Shown here piece by piece: positions 34,235 to 42,086 of a stretch of 64,000 nt of DNA. The notes under the pieces were generated by a model. The model made no database searches. It saw only the letters and a list, made by a program, of their open reading frames with translations, and had not been told where the DNA came from. Position 1 is the first letter of the stretch; each line of letters opens with the position of its first letter. This DNA comes from Erysipelotrichaceae bacterium. Lineage in GTDB: Bacteria > Bacillota_I > Bacilli_A > Erysipelotrichales > Erysipelotrichaceae. The stretch spans positions 62,001-126,000 of the forward strand of contig JAFRQF010000023.1 in the NCBI GenBank assembly GCA_017428765.1, written 5' to 3'. The position numbers and the translations under genes are program-made.

Positions 34235-34732
34235 ATGAAGAAAACCAAAGAAACACTGAATGAAAAACAGATCCATCTTCCTACTTACAAGGAGATCCCC
34301 AACGTCGGTCTTTATCTGGATCAGACATCGAAATACATCAACGAAGCTCTGAGCGAAGTTCCGGACTGCGTGATCACCAATTCGATGATCTCCAATTACA
34401 TCAAGAAAAAACTGATCGCCAATCCAATAAAGAAACAGTACGGCAGGGACCAGATCGCACCGCTCATCTTCATTGCACTGACCAAATCCGCGCTGTCTTT
34501 GGAAGATGTGGCTAACATTTTCCGGCTGCGCAAAGAAAGCTACAGTACGGAAGAAGCCTATACATATTTTTCCAAACGGTTCGAGGCAGTGATGAATGAC
34601 AATGAGGCACCGAAAAAGATCGAAGACGACTTGTTGAAGGGGCTTCTGGAAAAGATCATTTCGACGATCGTTTCCAATATCCGCCTCCATGACCTGCTTG
34701 CGAAGTCATTTGGTAACGAAATTAAGAAATAA
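34235..34732 (+). CDS. DUF1836-domain protein, probable DNA-binding regulator
   Basis: A 165-residue protein of the DUF1836 family. IHLPTYKEIPNVGLYLDQTS is the family start, followed by the MerR-like helix-turn-helix segment ITNSMISNYIKKKLIANPIK and KQYGRDQIAPLIFIALTKSALSLEDVANIF. Start ATG 34235 with GAGGAA just upstream; a GTG at 34223 in frame is possible. It is probably an autoregulator acting at the 19-bp direct repeats in front of it (inference), perhaps also controlling the divergent hemolysin III gene. Confidence 0.8.
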   Translation: MKKTKETLNEKQIHLPTYKEIPNVGLYLDQTSKYINEALSEVPDCVITNSMISNYIKKKLIANPIKKQYGRDQIAPLIFIALTKSALSLEDVANIFRLRKESYSTEEAYTYFSKRFEAVMNDNEAPKKIEDDLLKGLLEKIISTIVSNIRLHDLLAKSFGNEIKK

Positions 34733-34796
34733 TTTACGCAGATTTAAAGAAGTACCTGCTTCCCAAGTGCTAGAATGAAACCAAGAGGTATTCATT

Positions 34797-35564
34797 ATGT
34801 TCTCATGGCAGCATTTCGTATGGCTCGGCATCTGTGCAGCCATAATAATCACAATGATCGTTTTATATCGGAAACAGCGTCCGTCTTTGAACAAGGTGCT
34901 CAATTACTGTCTGATCATCTGTTTCCTTTCGGAATTCACGAAAGTGTTCTCCGTCATGGAGATGGCAAGTTCCGCTGACGGAAGCATCATATTCCCGTAC
35001 ATTCCGATGAACCATCTGCCGCTGCATCTGTGCTCGATACAGATCCTGTTCATCCTCTATGTCCGTTTCTCGGAAAACAAGAAGATGCGCGATCACCTGT
35101 TATGTTTCATGTATCCGTCCTGTCTGCTGGGAGCACTGGCGGCACTTGCGATGCCTTCGATCTTCTCTACGACCATCACAGTGGATCAGGCATTCACGCA
35201 CCCGATGGCATACCAGTTTTTCATCTTCCATGCGATGCTGATCATACTGGGTCTGATCATCGCGATGAGCGGAGAGATCAACTGGAAGTGGCGGCATTAC
35301 TTTGACTGTCTGATCATCATTGCGGCGATGGGTTTCATCTCCTTATATGTCAATTCGATCTTCGCTTCGCCGACTTACCTTAACGGTGTGCTTCAGCATG
35401 TCGATTTCTGGCCGAATTTCTTCTTCACCTACAACAACCCGCTGGGCATCAAGGTGACCACGATCCAGGGCTGGTATCTGTATCTGGTCATCCTGGCAGC
35501 CGTCATCATCGTCCTGGTCTTCTTATGTTTCTATCCTTTGATCAGGGCAGGAAAGAAAAGATAG
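34797..35564 (+). CDS. YwaF-like (TIGR02206/TMEM164) membrane protein
   Basis: A 255-residue protein with six or seven membrane helices and the family motif NHLPLHLCSIQILF near 75-90, plus GWYLYLVILAAVIIVLVFLC at the end. AGAGG precedes ATG 34797 and TGCTAGAAT (34768-34776) is an extended -10. Members of this family in Firmicutes are uncharacterised; the human relative TMEM164 is an acyltransferase, but that function cannot be assumed here. A terminator follows. Confidence 0.78.
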   Translation: MFSWQHFVWLGICAAIIITMIVLYRKQRPSLNKVLNYCLIICFLSEFTKVFSVMEMASSADGSIIFPYIPMNHLPLHLCSIQILFILYVRFSENKKMRDHLLCFMYPSCLLGALAALAMPSIFSTTITVDQAFTHPMAYQFFIFHAMLIILGLIIAMSGEINWKWRHYFDCLIIIAAMGFISLYVNSIFASPTYLNGVLQHVDFWPNFFFTYNNPLGIKVTTIQGWYLYLVILAAVIIVLVFLCFYPLIRAGKKR

Positions 35565-35571
35565 ATCACAT

Positions 35572-35592
35572 GGATCCCGCAAGGGATCCTTT
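35572..35592 (+). terminator. Intrinsic terminator
   Basis: GGATCCC-GCAA-GGGATCC followed by TTTC. Confidence 0.75.
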
Positions 35593-35658
35593 CTTAAGAA
35601 CATATTTGTTAAAAATTTCACAAAATTGAGTATAATAACACTTGGAGGTAACAGAAAT

Positions 35659-36627
35659 ATGAATGAAAAGAAAGTTGTCGTATTAGGCGGCGGTGTCTTA
35701 GGGACACAGATCGGCTTAGTATGCGCATATCACGGTTATGATGTAACGTTCTGGCTGCGGTCGGAATCTTCGATCGGACGTACGACGCCGAAGATCGAAA
35801 GGTATTCCGCTTTGATGCTGGAAGATCTGGCGAAGGCAAAGGCACTGGTCGGCAATCCGATGGGTGCGTTCTATTATCCGCGCGGAATGGTTAAAGACTG
35901 GAACAGCGCTACCGTCGATAGCCTTGAAGCACTTTACGAACAGGGAAAGAAGAATTTAAAAGAAAACGTCCATATCGAACTTGATCCAAAGAAAGCGGTT
36001 GAAGGAGCGTATATCGTCATCGAATCGATGTCCGAAGATCCGAAAGCGAAGATCGAAGTCTACACGAAGTTCAAAGATCTGTTGGATGAAGATACGATCC
36101 TGGTCACCAATTCTTCAACGCTGCTTCCTTCGATGTTTGCGGAATATACCGGCAGACCTGAAAAGTATCTGTCAATGCACTTTGCCAACACGATCTGGAA
36201 GAACAACACTGCTGAGATCATGGGACACGAGGGAACATCCAAGGAATACTATGACAAAGTCGTCGCATTTGCCGCTTCCATCGGCATGGTCCCATTGCAG
36301 CTGCACAAGGAACAGCCGGGTTATATTCTGAACTCGATGCTGGTACCGTTCCTTTCGGCAGCCCAGGGTCTATGGGCAAACGGCGTTTCCGATCCGGAAA
36401 CGATCGACCTGACCTGGAAACTGGCCACTTCTGCACCGGCCGGACCGTTCGCGATCTTAGACATCGTAGGTCTCGAGACGGCTTACAACATCAACCAGAT
36501 GAAACCGAATGCCCAGATCGAAGGCACGATCGAAAACAAGATCGGAAAGCTTTTAAAGGAAAAGATCGACAAGGGCGAGACCGGTGTCAATGCCGGCAAG
36601 GGTTTCTACGACTATACAAAGAAATAA
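35659..36627 (+). CDS. 3-hydroxyacyl-CoA dehydrogenase family protein
   Basis: A 322-residue NAD-dependent dehydrogenase. The Rossmann motif is VVVLGGGVLGTQIG at 6-19; NSSTLLPSMF and MHFANTIWKNNTAEIMGH contain the catalytic serine/histidine region, and EQPGYILNSMLVPFLSAAQG is the start of the helical C-terminal domain, ending in GKGFYDY. ATG 35659 has GGAGG upstream, with TATAAT at 35632-35637 in the promoter. No thiolase or crotonase gene is nearby, so the pathway is unclear. The decayed oxidoreductase gene just downstream may once have worked with it. Confidence 0.87.
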   Translation: MNEKKVVVLGGGVLGTQIGLVCAYHGYDVTFWLRSESSIGRTTPKIERYSALMLEDLAKAKALVGNPMGAFYYPRGMVKDWNSATVDSLEALYEQGKKNLKENVHIELDPKKAVEGAYIVIESMSEDPKAKIEVYTKFKDLLDEDTILVTNSSTLLPSMFAEYTGRPEKYLSMHFANTIWKNNTAEIMGHEGTSKEYYDKVVAFAASIGMVPLQLHKEQPGYILNSMLVPFLSAAQGLWANGVSDPETIDLTWKLATSAPAGPFAILDIVGLETAYNINQMKPNAQIEGTIENKIGKLLKEKIDKGETGVNAGKGFYDYTKK

Positions 36628-36657
36628 TCAGGTTCCATTTTTCCTTTCTTTTATACG

Positions 36658-36690
36658 GTCAGCTGTCTTCTTTTGGTGGCTGACTTTTCT
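36658..36690 (+). terminator. Intrinsic terminator after dehydrogenase gene
   Basis: GTCAGC pairs with GCTGAC across a 15-base loop, followed by TTTTCTT. Confidence 0.6.
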
Positions 36691-36841
36691 TATATATCAA
36701 GAAATGCAATGCATCCTGTCTGAAGTCGTTCAGATCAGGGTATTGGAGTGGATCTCTTATTCATGTCAGAAGACCTTGCTGCTGCATGAAGCCTGTGAAA
36801 GATCATCTGTCTAATATAAAAGAAACGGCAGATCTGCCTGG

Positions 36842-37576
36842 ATCCTGGCAAAAAGAGGGCATCACGTCGAAGTCTTTGAAAAAGAAAAGATGCCGGGTGG
36901 CCAGTTCAGACTGGCAAGTGTTCCGCCGATGAAAAGCGGACTATCCAAAACGATCGCAACGTATATTTTCCTGGGAGAAAAATATGGCGCGATATACCAT
37001 TATGGAGTCAAAGCAGATAAGGAAACGCTGAAAGAAAGCTTCGATGTCGTCGTCGATGCGACGGGATCGGTCCCGATCGTGCCGCGTATCGAAGGCATTC
37101 AGAATGAAAACGTCTGCGCAGCAGAGGAAGTTCTGCGTTTTGAGAAACAGTTCATGAACAAAAAACTGCTGGTATTGGGTGCCGGTCTGGTCGGAGCAGA
37201 GACGGCAGAAGTCCTGTCTTTATCCGGAAACATAGTCAGTCTGGTCGATATGCTCGACAGCGTTGCGCCACTGGCTCCGGGTGCTGTGAGAAGGACACTG
37301 ATCTCGCATCTGCAGGAAAACGGCGTCGATTTCATCCTCAACAGCAAAGTCTTGAAGATCAATAAAGACGGCATCGACTGTCTGATGAATGAACAATAAA
37401 AACATCTGGAAGGCTATGATGCGATCATCCTTGCGTTTGGATCCAGGTCAGACGATACGCTCAAGCAGGATCTTGAAGGATCGGGTATCGAATACTGCTC
37501 GATCGGTGATTCCCTGAAAGCAGGAGATGCCAAAAAGGCGATCTTTGAAGCGACGAAACTGGCATTGAAACTCTAG
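36842..37576 (+). pseudogene. Remnant of FAD/NAD-dependent enoate or 2,4-dienoyl-CoA reductase
   Basis: The reading frame runs ILAKRGHHVEVFEKEKMPGG then QFRLASVPPMKSGLSK, and later KLLVLGAGLVGAETAEVLSL (NAD-binding GxGxxG), typical of the C-terminal flavin/NAD half of FadH/NADH-oxidase type enzymes. Two defects show decay. The whole N-terminal flavin barrel and the first FAD-binding GxGxxG are missing, with only unrelated sequence and stops before 36842. There is an in-frame TAA at 37397-37399 after NEQ, and homologous sequence continues in the same frame (EGYDAIILAFGSRSDDTL, then IGDSLKAGDAKKAIFEATKL) to TAG at 37576. Confidence 0.8.
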
Positions 37577-37637
37577 AGCAGATCGACAAGGCTGTCTTAA
37601 TGTCAGCAACTTGATCCGACACGATCCAAAGTCACTT

Positions 37638-37680
37638 GATCGCAGTTTCACCGTTTACAGTGATGACTGCGGTCTTTTTT
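37638..37680 (+). terminator. Terminator-like hairpin
   Basis: GATCGCAGT pairs with ACTGCGGTC (one wobble), with TTCAC/GTGA inside, followed by TTTTTT. Probably the old terminator of the decayed gene. Confidence 0.7.
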
Positions 37681-37742
37681 CAGGTATGTCGAAAAGAAGA
37701 TGAATAGCATCTTTATGTTCTTTGTTATGCTATAATTTGCCC

Positions 37743-38525
37743 GTGAAAAAGTATTTCTTTTTTGATATCGACGGCACACTGGTCTATGGCGAAGGTAAAG
37801 GCCTGGTCTTTCCGGAGTCGTCAAAATATGCGATCAAAGCCTTACAGGAAAAGGGGCATTTTGTAGCGATCGCTACCGGCAGGAGCTACGCCAAGGCGAT
37901 CGATACGATGAAGGAGCTCGGCATCCACAATATGGTCCATGACGGAGGAAACGGCTATACGATCGATGATAAGATCATCGAGATACGGCCTCTGGATAAG
38001 GGACTGGTCCTTGATCTGATCGCAGAATGCGAGGCGAAAGGCTTCCCCTGGGGAATATCACCGGAGAATGCGGCGTATCGCCTGTGCAAGGATGATGCCT
38101 TCATGGACTTCACGCATGATGTCTATCTTGAAACAGTCGTGAAAAAAGATCTGGATCCTTCTTCCTATATGCAGATCTATAAAGCCTATGTGGCTTGCAA
38201 GGCACACGAGGAAGAAAGACTGGAGACCTTGAAGAAGCTTCCCTGGTGCCGTTTCCATGAGACCTATCTTTTTGTGGAACCGACCGATAAGGGGCAGGGG
38301 ATCTATAAGGTCATGGAGCACTTTGATGCGCCATTAGAAGATGTCGTCGTTTTCGGCGATGATCTCAACGACCTGGGGATGTTCGATAAAAGATGGTTCT
38401 GCATTGCCATGGGCAATGCGAAAGAAGCATTGAAAGAAAAGGCGGACTATGTGACGGATGCCGTATGGAACGATGGCGTCTATAAGGCCTGCGTCAAATT
38501 CGGCTGGATCGATGAAAATAAATGA
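37743..38525 (+). CDS. HAD-superfamily (Cof type, IIB) phosphatase
   Basis: A 260-residue phosphatase. Motif I is FFFDIDGTL, motif II the T in IATGRS, motif III a Lys in PTDKGQGI, and motif IV VVVFGDDLNDLGMF; the IIB cap lies between. The start is GTG 37743, 6 bases after TGCTATAAT (37728-37736, extended -10) with no ribosome site, so the mRNA is probably leaderless; the in-frame ATG at 37722 lies upstream of that -10. Cof-type enzymes act on sugar phosphates and related small phosphates. Confidence 0.87.
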   Translation: MKKYFFFDIDGTLVYGEGKGLVFPESSKYAIKALQEKGHFVAIATGRSYAKAIDTMKELGIHNMVHDGGNGYTIDDKIIEIRPLDKGLVLDLIAECEAKGFPWGISPENAAYRLCKDDAFMDFTHDVYLETVVKKDLDPSSYMQIYKAYVACKAHEEERLETLKKLPWCRFHETYLFVEPTDKGQGIYKVMEHFDAPLEDVVVFGDDLNDLGMFDKRWFCIAMGNAKEALKEKADYVTDAVWNDGVYKACVKFGWIDENK

Positions 38526-38550
38526 GCCGTCTTGTGAAAGACGGCTTTTT
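38525..38550 (+). terminator. Intrinsic terminator
   Basis: AGCCGTCTT-GTGA-AAGACGGCT followed by a T run. Confidence 0.9.
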
Positions 38551-38574
38551 CGTGTTTACAGATGAATGTATGTC

Positions 38575-38832
38575 TTATTGCATATCGTCGAGTTTTAGCT
38601 TGAACGCATCGACGAGATCTTCTTTTCTTTGCGTTTCACTGCGGGAGGAAAGATCTCCGACAAGCTGTTTGAGGATGCTGGCGGACCTGTATTCATCGTA
38701 GCGTCTGGCTCTTTCTGTTTTAATCTTACGTCGTTTGATTAAAGTGCGGATGTGATCGTAGACCAGGATCATGTTTCGAACGGTACAAGATGCTAAAACA
38801 GCTAAAACCGGCCAGAAAAACAGGAAAAACAA
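38575..38832 (-). CDS. Possible small membrane protein, maybe truncated
   Basis: An 85-residue minus-strand frame with one hydrophobic segment (about 2-22, FFLFFWPVLAVLASCT) followed by a charged helical part (IRTLIKRRKIKTERARRYDE, then EDLVDAFKLKLDDMQ). The only full-length start is a TTG without a ribosome site, at the edge of the TnpB element, so the original 5' end may have been displaced by the insertion. The next Met is at 21. No recognised family. Confidence 0.35.
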   Translation of the reverse strand: MFFLFFWPVLAVLASCTVRNMILVYDHIRTLIKRRKIKTERARRYDEYRSASILKQLVGDLSSRSETQRKEDLVDAFKLKLDDMQ

Positions 38833-38913
38833 AAGAAAAATTGAAAAATCGTGCGATCGGATAAGGAATCAATAAAGAAACTTCCAAATAATGTAATGAA
38901 GGAGACGATCACC

Positions 38914-40020
38914 ATGAAGTTTCAAAGGCATTACAAATATCTGATCAAACCGACTTACGAGCAGAAACAGATCCTCATGAGGACATTTGGAGCGGTACGC
39001 TTCGTTTACAACCATTATGTCGACGATCTTAAGGCAGGGAAAAACATGCGGGGCATGGCTAAAAACATCCTGTCCGGATACCGGGCACAGTATCCGTTCT
39101 TGAATGGCATCGATGGTTCTGCTTTGATGCATGTGATCTTTCAGGCACAGGACAAAGGGAACACGCTGAGCATACACAAGAAGCGTAAAGATTCCAGGGT
39201 CTCCTATACGACGGCGAATCTTGAAAAAAGTCCGATCCGGATCGTTGATGGAAGATATATCGAATTACCAAAACTCGGCATTGTCGAACTGGTGTATCAA
39301 AGACCGATACCGGAAGACGCAGAGATCAGAAATGCCGCCGTGATCCGAGAAGCAGATGGAAAATACTATGTCAGCATCATGGTGGAGTACGACAGACAGA
39401 TTGAGAACAGAGAGCTCGATTTGAGCAAAAGCATCGGTATCGACTATTCGTCCACACACTTTTATGTAGATGACAAAGGAAACAAGATCGATATGCCGCA
39501 CTTCTTCAAGGAAGATGAAAAAAAGATCGCCGAAAGCGATCTGAAGCTCAGAAGAATGGAGAAGGGATCAAAGAATTACTACAAGCAGAAGCTGAAAACA
39601 GCAGCGTATCATCAAAGGGTCAAGAATCGAAGGATGGACTTCATGCACAAACTGACGACAGAGCTTGCCGAAAAGTATGATGTCATCTGCATCGAGGATC
39701 TCGACATGCAGGAAATATCAAAGAACCATCATCTTGGAAAAAGGACATATGATAATGCATACGGACTGTTTGACCGGTATCTGAGATACAAGATGAAAGA
39801 AAGAGGAAAACTGCTTCTGCGTGTCGATTGTTATTACCCGTCTTCAAAGACCTGCCACAACTGCGGTCATCTCAACTATAAGCTGAAACTTTCCGACCGC
39901 ATCTGGCAATGTGAACAGTGCGGGATGATCCTGGATCGGGATGTGAATGCTGCGATCAATATAAAAACAAAATGTCTCAGTGATTATAATCGCCGTAGGG
40001 TATCCGACGTCAGCCTGTAA
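38914..40020 (+). CDS. tnpB: TnpB RNA-guided endonuclease (IS200/IS605 family)
   Basis: A 368-residue TnpB. The RuvC-like site is complete: D177 in GIDYSS, E261 in CIEDLDM and D343 in DRDVNAAINI. The zinc ribbon is C314/C317 (CHNC) and C333/C336 (CEQC). The N-terminal helical/REC part begins KFQRHYKYLIKPTYEQKQIL and has the usual RFVYNHYVDDL. ATG 38914 has AAGGAG 9 bases upstream; an in-frame ATG at 38851 lacks a site. No TnpA transposase is next to it, so the element is of the stand-alone (IS1341-like) kind. A large hairpin follows and probably belongs to its guide RNA or right end. The active site is intact, so it may still be functional. Confidence 0.92.
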   Translation: MKFQRHYKYLIKPTYEQKQILMRTFGAVRFVYNHYVDDLKAGKNMRGMAKNILSGYRAQYPFLNGIDGSALMHVIFQAQDKGNTLSIHKKRKDSRVSYTTANLEKSPIRIVDGRYIELPKLGIVELVYQRPIPEDAEIRNAAVIREADGKYYVSIMVEYDRQIENRELDLSKSIGIDYSSTHFYVDDKGNKIDMPHFFKEDEKKIAESDLKLRRMEKGSKNYYKQKLKTAAYHQRVKNRRMDFMHKLTTELAEKYDVICIEDLDMQEISKNHHLGKRTYDNAYGLFDRYLRYKMKERGKLLLRVDCYYPSSKTCHNCGHLNYKLKLSDRIWQCEQCGMILDRDVNAAINIKTKCLSDYNRRRVSDVSL

Positions 40021-40046
40021 AACAGGAAGAATACCACGTACATTAC

Positions 40047-40140
40047 AAAAGCAGTATGCCGTGAGCACAATGCATAAAAACGGTTGATCGAATAAGGTCA
40101 ACATGTGCTCTAGCTGATAGCTCACGGACATACTGCTTTT
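40047..40140 (+). ncRNA. Structured 3' region of TnpB element, candidate omega RNA/right end
   Basis: AAAAGCAGTATGCCGTGAGC (40047-40066) pairs with GCTCACGG (40120-40127) and CATACTGCTTTT (40129-40140), a 20-bp helix with a single bulged A. Inside it, GAGCACA (40063-40069) and TGTGCTC (40104-40110) can form a competing stem, and GTTGA/TCAAC a third. The region begins 26 bases after the TnpB stop, where the guide (omega) RNA scaffold of such elements is encoded. The exact element end cannot be fixed from one copy. A simple terminator is an alternative. Confidence 0.5.
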
Positions 40141-40164
40141 ATTAGGGTTAAATTTTTTTGCACA

Positions 40165-40482
40165 TCAGATCTGTAACAATATGCCTGCCGCCAATTCGAT
40201 GATCCCGACAAGCAGTGTCTCGGGAATGAATCCTTTTTCTTCCCGGATATTGTAACGCATGTCTGCTGTCACGCGTCTGTAAGAATTCAGCGCATCTCCG
40301 GCTCTGGCAGCATTCTGGCCCATAAGCGTGTGTAAGAATGTAAAACTCCAGGCGATCATCAGTGCACCGGAAACGGAAAGACTGTCTGCGATCTTGAACA
40401 GACCGCTTTTCGTCAGAAGAAACGCGATCACAGCCGATACAAGTACAGCCGTTATAAATTTTCTGATATTGAATCCATTCAT
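40165..40482 (-). CDS. Small membrane protein (DUF3899-like)
   Basis: A 105-residue protein on the minus strand with hydrophobic segments at about 8-24 (FITAVLVSAVIAFLLTKSG), 34-48 and a C-terminal one at 90-105. The pattern GLFKIADSLSVSGALMIAWS and a polar YRRVTADMRYNIREEKG loop resembles DUF3899 proteins. The start at base 40482 has GAGAGAG upstream, and TATAAT lies about 25 bases before it on the minus strand. Longer frames to 40536 and 40576 have no better start. Function unknown. Confidence 0.6.
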   Translation of the reverse strand: MNGFNIRKFITAVLVSAVIAFLLTKSGLFKIADSLSVSGALMIAWSFTFLHTLMGQNAARAGDALNSYRRVTADMRYNIREEKGFIPETLLVGIIELAAGILLQI

Positions 40483-40618
40483 ATTCACTCTCTCTACAGC
40501 CATTATACAACGCAGATCTGCCACATACTGTTGCACACCCTGAAAGGGAGAGGTCGTTGAATATATACAGGACCACCGGACATGGGAGAGCGTCAGGGCG
40601 GATCCCCTTTAAGAAAGC

Positions 40619-40647
40619 AGAAAAAAAGATGCTTCCGCATCTTGTTT
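40619..40647 (-). terminator. Terminator of the tRNA operon
   Basis: On the minus strand AAGATGC-GGAA-GCATCTT is followed by TTTTT; it lies just after the tRNA-Ala 3' end. Confidence 0.8.
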
Positions 40648-40653
40648 TTCAAA

Positions 40654-40729
40654 TGGTGGAGAATAGGGGATTCGAACCCCTGACCCCCTGCTTGCAAAGC
40701 AGGTGCTCTCCCAGCTGAGCTAATTCCCC
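40654..40729 (-). tRNA. tRNA-Ala (anticodon TGC)
   Basis: A 76-base minus-strand tRNA beginning GGGGAATTAGCTCAGCTGGG, with anticodon stem-loop CTGCTTTGCAAGCAG (TGC), T-loop GGTTCGAATCC and an encoded CCA end. It is the second gene of a two-tRNA operon behind tRNA-Ile. Confidence 0.97.
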
Positions 40730-40734
40730 GAATT

Positions 40735-40811
40735 TGGTGGGCCTGATAAGACTTGAACTTGCGACCTCGCCCTTATCAGGGGCGCGCTCTAACCACCTGA
40801 GCTACAGGCCC
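40735..40811 (-). tRNA. tRNA-Ile (anticodon GAT)
   Basis: A 77-base minus-strand tRNA beginning GGGCCTGTAGCTCAGGTGGT, with anticodon loop CTGATAA (GAT), T-arm CGCAAGTTCAAGTCTTATCA and an encoded CCA. The usual GTTCGA of the T-loop reads GTTCAAG. It is five bases from tRNA-Ala. An Ile-Ala pair is normally found in rRNA spacers, but no rRNA is present here. Confidence 0.96.
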
Positions 40812-40833
40812 AACACCACTTTCGTGCTTAATC

Positions 40834-40863
40834 ATAATACTGCATGATGGGTGGTGTTGTCAA
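40834..40863 (-). promoter_or_regulatory. Promoter of the tRNA operon
   Basis: On the minus strand a perfect TTGACA (+ strand 40858-40863) and TATTAT (40834-40839) are 18 bases apart, about 22 bases before tRNA-Ile. Confidence 0.75.
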
Positions 40864-40873
40864 CAGGAAATTT

Positions 40874-40939
40874 CAGGTGGTTAGAGCGTCAGCCCCTGTA
40901 AGGGAATATGCATCGTTTCCTTGCCGTCGCAAGTTCAGG
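40874..40939 (+). pseudogene. tRNA-Ile-like remnant
   Basis: CAGGTGGTTAGAGCG (40874-40888), GCCCCTG-TAAGGG (about 40892-40904) and GTCGCAAGTTCA (40926-40937) occur in the same order as in the intact tRNA-Ile but on the opposite strand, with the anticodon and variable regions disrupted and an insertion between arms. It cannot fold as a tRNA. Confidence 0.6.
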
Positions 40940-41002
40940 TTTCTGCGTATTTTTGAGGCTCTTGCGGCATTTCCTTAACATCGAATATAATTAAAAATAC
41001 GG

Positions 41003-41665
41003 ATGAAGAAAGTATTTTATTATGTCTTAGCTGTATGTCTGATGCTGGTGGTCTGCGGATTCACTCTTTATGAAACGCAGGAAGCGCACCGTTTCGATCT
41101 TGACGATCTCTACGACTATCAGAAAGAATTCAAGAGCGAGGAACTCGATGTCTGTTCTTCCAATACGGCCAAGACTTATATGGATTACCGCATGACGACG
41201 GTAGTCGACTCCAGGCAGTATCAGTTCATCCACAACTTCCTGACTGTCGACAAAAGGACGGGTTTTCTGATCGATGAAGACGGTTTTATCGCTGTCGCTC
41301 TGGGCTCCTATTACGGTGAGATCGGTGACCGTTATTATTTCACTCTGGATTCCGGGATCGTGCTTCCGATCGTCAAGGCGGAAGAAAAAGCCGATGTGGA
41401 TACCGACTGGACGGGCTGCTACCACACGATCGATGGAAGTGTGGTGGAATTCGTCATCGATGATGAATATGCCGCGGCACGTTTCGGGACCAATTCCAAC
41501 GGTTATGTCCTGGATGGCAACTACAACAACTATCCGCTGTTCTCCGGCAGCTTCGTGAAAGTGGAGAAAGTACTCGATGAAAGGGCGGGAAAAGTCGTGA
41601 CCTATGAGGTCGATATCGAAACGCCTTCTTCCATCGACATCTTCAATTACGCTTCCGGTTATTGA
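41003..41665 (+). CDS. Secreted or membrane-anchored protein, unknown function
   Basis: A 220-residue protein with an N-terminal signal or anchor (about 4-24, VFYYVLAVCLMLVVCGFTLY) and an extracellular domain. The part from about 75, with TGFLIDEDGFIAVALGSYYG, DRYYFTLDSGIVLPIVKAEE and GSVVEFVIDDE, resembles an uncharacterised beta-rich module seen in secreted Firmicute proteins, here without the His-containing motif I would expect for a catalytic role. TATAAT at 40986-40991 ends 11 bases before ATG 41003 and no ribosome site is seen, so the leader is very short. A hairpin terminator overlaps the stop. Confidence 0.75.
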   Translation: MKKVFYYVLAVCLMLVVCGFTLYETQEAHRFDLDDLYDYQKEFKSEELDVCSSNTAKTYMDYRMTTVVDSRQYQFIHNFLTVDKRTGFLIDEDGFIAVALGSYYGEIGDRYYFTLDSGIVLPIVKAEEKADVDTDWTGCYHTIDGSVVEFVIDDEYAAARFGTNSNGYVLDGNYNNYPLFSGSFVKVEKVLDERAGKVVTYEVDIETPSSIDIFNYASGY

Positions 41666-41683
41666 GACTCACAGAGTCTTTTC
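41665..41683 (+). terminator. Intrinsic terminator
   Basis: AGACTC-ACA-GAGTCT followed by TTTTC, overlapping the stop codon of the secreted-protein gene. Confidence 0.6.
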
Positions 41684-41696
41684 TTTTGGAGGTCGA

Positions 41697-42047
41697 ATGG
41701 TAAAAACGAAAGACTGCGGGATCCGGATCGGTGACACGATCAAGGTAAAGATCGATCGGCCGATCGGTACGGTCCACCCCAAACACGACGACATCATCTA
41801 TCCGATCAACTACGGTTATGTCGAAGGCATCATCGCGCAAGACGGGGAAGAACAGGATGTCTATATTCTTGGTGAGAAAGAAAGATTGGAAGAGTTCGAG
41901 GGTGTACTGATCGCCATCATCCACCGCTATGACGATGTGGAAGAAAAGTGGGTCGCTGCCCGCAAAGGTGCTGTCTATTCAAAGGAAGAGATCTTAAAAC
42001 AGACACATTTTCAGGAACAGTTCTATCACATCGATATCCGGATGTGA
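41697..42047 (+). CDS. Inorganic pyrophosphatase (short family I type)
   Basis: A 116-residue soluble pyrophosphatase-like protein. DRPIGTVHPKHDDIIYPINYGYVEG and DGEEQDVYILGE (the D-x-x-x-D metal site of family I) are clear, and FEGVLIAIIHRYDDVEEKWV follows. It is shorter than the classical 170-residue enzyme but matches the compact form found in Firmicutes. GGAGG lies 4 bases before ATG 41697; an upstream in-frame start at 41604 runs into the previous gene and adds no similarity. Role: hydrolysis of PPi. Confidence 0.82.
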   Translation: MVKTKDCGIRIGDTIKVKIDRPIGTVHPKHDDIIYPINYGYVEGIIAQDGEEQDVYILGEKERLEEFEGVLIAIIHRYDDVEEKWVAARKGAVYSKEEILKQTHFQEQFYHIDIRM

Positions 42048-42086
42048 AAAATACCAACAAAAGATATCATCTACTATAATTAAGGT

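Noticed and set aside
40148-40576. 142-codon minus-strand frame overlapping the DUF3899-like gene
   Set aside because: Arg/Cys-rich shadow in another frame; the shorter frame at 40165-40482 has the ribosome site, -10 element and membrane helices.
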